From Brevundimonas sp. (lineage in GTDB: Bacteria; Pseudomonadota; Alphaproteobacteria; Caulobacterales; Caulobacteraceae): a stretch of 38,821 nt of DNA. The stretch is from positions 1 through 38,821 of the forward strand of contig NZ_JAQSDK010000033.1 of assembly GCF_029945885.1 (NCBI RefSeq), in the 5' to 3' direction. The translations under genes and the position numbers were made by a program. Below the pieces are notes generated by a model, which was given only the letters and a program-made list of their open reading frames with translations, made no database searches and had not been told where the DNA came from. Below are positions 35,939 through 38,821 of the stretch, in pieces (within the stretch, counting starts at the first letter, position 1; every line of letters starts with the position of its first letter).

Positions 35939-36331
35939 GTGATTCGCCTGATCCTGAACCTGCTCTGGCTGTTTTTCGGCGGCTGGCTGTCCGGCCTGCT
36001 GTGGCTGCTGGGCGGGGCGATCCTGGCGATCACCGTGGTCGGCCTGCCGTGGAGCTTCGCCGCCTGGCGCATCGCCAGCTATTCCTTCTGGCCGTTCGGG
36101 CGCGAGGTCGTCTGGGCCGGCGAGGCGACGGGCAAGGACGTCGGCTGTCTGGGGATCGGGCTGAATGTGATCTGGTTCGTCTTCGCCGGCTGGTACATCG
36201 CCCTGTCGCACCTGATCATCGCGGTCGCCGAGGCCATCACCATCATCGGCATCCCGTTCGCCCTGAAGGATCTGGAACTGGCCAAGCTGGCCATGCTGCC
36301 GGTCGGGGCGACGATCCGCGACAAGCCCTGA
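35939..36331 (+). CDS. yccF: YccF-domain inner-membrane protein
   Basis: A 130-residue protein made of two YccF repeats, each with a hydrophobic helix pair and the I-T-x-x-G-x-P-x-x-x-A motif (AITVVGLPWSFAAWRIA; AITIIGIPFALKDLELA). Function is unknown in the family. The GTG 35939 start is supported by GAGGAG at 35926-35931. The stop at 36329-36331 directly abuts the ccdB stop on the opposite strand, with no terminator between. Confidence 0.9.
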   Translation: MIRLILNLLWLFFGGWLSGLLWLLGGAILAITVVGLPWSFAAWRIASYSFWPFGREVVWAGEATGKDVGCLGIGLNVIWFVFAGWYIALSHLIIAVAEAITIIGIPFALKDLELAKLAMLPVGATIRDKP

Positions 36332-36643
36332 TCAGAAGCTGGTGAACAGGCGGTCGAGGGCGCGGCGGATGTCGTCTTCGTACGGCACCACGCTTCCTGC
36401 CGCTCGCTTGAGTGCGGAACGCAGGATCGGGGCCATTTCCGCCAGGGAGAGGTGGAGCGTTTCATCGTTCAGCCGGATCGGGATCGAGACCTTGGTGAAG
36501 TCGCCGCTGCGCGGCTCGCGGATCAGAGGCGCGATCAACGCCGTCGGCATCAGGTCCATGAAGTGGGACTGCATCAGGACGATGAAGGGTGCGGCGACAC
36601 CGGAACGCGGGGACGGGTTCGGAAACACGTCGAATTGACGCAT
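36332..36643 (-). CDS. ccdB: CcdB-family toxin
   Basis: A 103-residue CcdB-like toxin: MRQFDVFPNPS, IVLMQSHFMDLMPTALIAPL, and the C-terminal YEDDIRRALDRLF. F-plasmid CcdB traps gyrase; its last residues W-G-I are essential there, but this protein ends FTSF, so target or potency may differ. The ATG 36643 overlaps the antitoxin stop by one base (TGATG); a GTG at 36646 would give a 4-bp overlap. No frameshift or stop is seen. The module is chromosomal, between yccF and fumC. Confidence 0.82.
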   Translation of the reverse strand: MRQFDVFPNPSPRSGVAAPFIVLMQSHFMDLMPTALIAPLIREPRSGDFTKVSIPIRLNDETLHLSLAEMAPILRSALKRAAGSVVPYEDDIRRALDRLFTSF

Positions 36644-36888
36644 CACCAGGTCCGGAAATCCTCGCCGAAAACACCATCCCGCTCGATCCGGGCGCGGTAG
36701 GCCTCCAACGCCTCTGCGTTCTCCTCGGCCCAGCGCCTGGCGCGGGCCTCGGCTCCGGCGGGATCGACCTTCTGAAGGTACAGGCGCAGGCTGCGCTCAT
36801 CCACGCCGGTGACGTCGATGCCGAGCCGCGCGGCCTGTTCCAGCAGTGCCGGCTCTATCTCGATCTTCTTCAATTCGGGTTTGGCCAT
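36643..36888 (-). CDS. ccdA: CcdA-family antitoxin
   Basis: An 81-residue antitoxin. The N-terminal part (ELKKIEIEPALLEQAARLGI) fits a ribbon-helix-helix DNA-binding dimer, and the C-terminal GVFGEDFRTW is the usual CcdA end that wraps CcdB. It lies immediately upstream of ccdB with a one-base overlap, and 56 bp after the fumC stop, so it probably has its own promoter and represses it with CcdB. Confidence 0.85.
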   Translation of the reverse strand: MAKPELKKIEIEPALLEQAARLGIDVTGVDERSLRLYLQKVDPAGAEARARRWAEENAEALEAYRARIERDGVFGEDFRTW

Positions 36889-36944
36889 GAGGCGAGGTTA
36901 CGCCGAAACCCGCGGCCTCGCTACCAACCCGAAGTAGGTACCCC

Positions 36945-38336
<1,392 letters not shown>

Positions 38337-38418
38337 CTGAACGGGCTCTTCAGGCGTGGCTTGAGGGGTCGCGGCGGTGTAGCACGGGCAACCGGCAGGG
38401 CAAGGTGAGGAAAGCGGC

Positions 38419-38784
38419 ATGCAGGCGGACTGGATCGGCACGGGCAAGGTCCGCGCCCGGGAGACCGGCGATGTGGTCGAGATCACCATCGACGGCCTGA
38501 CCACCCAGGCCAAATACTACAAGCCGCTGGCCTATGAGTTCTTCCGCAAGGAATGGAGCTCGCGCCCCAGCTATGGCGACTACACGGTCGAGATCGTCAT
38601 GGAGCACGTCGGCGATCCGCCGTGGATGGACCTCGACAACCTGGCCAAGGCCCTGCTGGACGCGATCAAGGGCTATCTGTTCCACGACGACAGCCAGGTC
38701 GCCCGCCTGCTGGTCGAGCGGCGACAGGGCGAACGGGAGCGGATCACGATCCGGGTTTTCCCCCGGGTCACGGCCGACGGCTGA
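38419..38784 (+). CDS. RusA-family Holliday-junction endonuclease
   Basis: A 121-residue protein of the RusA family. The metal-binding signature is [21 protein letters not shown] (D72 and D74 at the start, the D-D pair near residue 91-92), matching the conserved acidic residues of RusA resolvases. RusA cleaves four-way DNA junctions and in E. coli is prophage-encoded; here no phage gene adjoins it, so it is probably a domesticated or native copy. It is divergent from fumC across 82 bp. Confidence 0.8.
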   Translation: MQADWIGTGKVRARETGDVVEITIDGLTTQAKYYKPLAYEFFRKEWSSRPSYGDYTVEIVMEHVGDPPWMDLDNLAKALLDAIKGYLFHDDSQVARLLVERRQGERERITIRVFPRVTADG

Positions 38785-38792
38785 TCCGCCGG

Positions 38793-38821
38793 CTATTTCT
38801 TGCGGAACTGGTCCAGCGACA
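38793..38821 (-). CDS. C-terminal fragment of a minus-strand gene, possibly SspB
   Basis: A minus-strand frame enters at the right edge and ends in ...SLDQFRKK then TAG (38793-38795). This end resembles the tail of alphaproteobacterial SspB, the ClpXP adaptor that is often a neighbour of fumC, DUF4169 and RHH_4 genes. Only eight residues are present, so the identity is inference. Confidence 0.35.

Noticed and set aside
38419..38784. Prophage remnant suggested by the RusA-like gene
   Set aside because: No integrase, phage structural gene or attachment repeat is visible in the adjoining sequence.

Overview
The window is dense, GC-rich, single-copy chromosomal DNA. It most resembles a Caulobacterales alphaproteobacterium, probably Brevundimonas or a close relative. 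This is inferred from gene content and order: bactofilin with an M23 peptidase, an iscR-led suf operon, a DgcB-type diguanylate cyclase, a RhlE-type helicase, Coq4, SIMPL, DUF4169 and RHH_4 small proteins, and several GTG or TTG starts. No rRNA, tRNA, CRISPR array, prophage or insertion sequence was seen.

Positions 1-6.3 kb hold an ExoX-like exonuclease, a bifunctional PBP1A, prfB with its programmed +1 frameshift, and, on the other strand, an overlapping M23 peptidase/bactofilin pair. Three of these genes act on the cell wall or cell shape. A perfect palindromic terminator separates the converging prfB and bactofilin genes. Positions 6.4-11 kb carry Bcp peroxiredoxin, TyrRS, a translationally coupled DOMON-like/NamZ (DUF1343) pair, a 170-bp long-stem inverted repeat, and an alpha/beta hydrolase whose nucleophile position is Gln.

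Positions 11-18.7 kb form one long Fe-S assembly operon: iscR, a cysteine desulfurase, sufB, an antitoxin/toxin pair, sufC, sufD, sufS, sufT and sufA. Most junctions overlap by 4 bp. IscR probably autoregulates it through a site overlapping the promoter about 90-115 bp upstream. The two desulfurases supply sulfur, SufBCD is the scaffold, and SufT and the A-type carrier help mature and deliver clusters. The embedded toxin-antitoxin pair is the most striking organisational feature of the window.

Positions 18.7-30.4 kb are mainly minus strand: a PlsC-like acyltransferase, a DgcB-like GGDEF protein, a RhlE-like helicase, two secreted proteins of unknown function, ParE (topoisomerase IV), an O-antigen ligase/polymerase, a broken RelE/ParE-type toxin-antitoxin remnant, and UvrD. 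Positions 30.5-38.8 kb hold two small tandem membrane proteins, a SIMPL protein, and a type III polyketide synthase/ICMT-like methyltransferase/RHH gene set that probably makes methylated alkylresorcinols or alkylpyrones. They are followed by divergent coq4, an EamA transporter, a small basic protein with DUF4169, YccF, a CcdA/CcdB pair, fumC, a RusA-like resolvase and the tail of one more gene.

Three toxin-antitoxin loci lie within about 23 kb: one intact inside suf, one decayed beside uvrD, and one apparently intact ccdAB. I see no wholly new multigene system. The best candidates for follow-up are the suf-embedded toxin-antitoxin pair, the type III PKS cluster, and several family members with altered catalytic residues.
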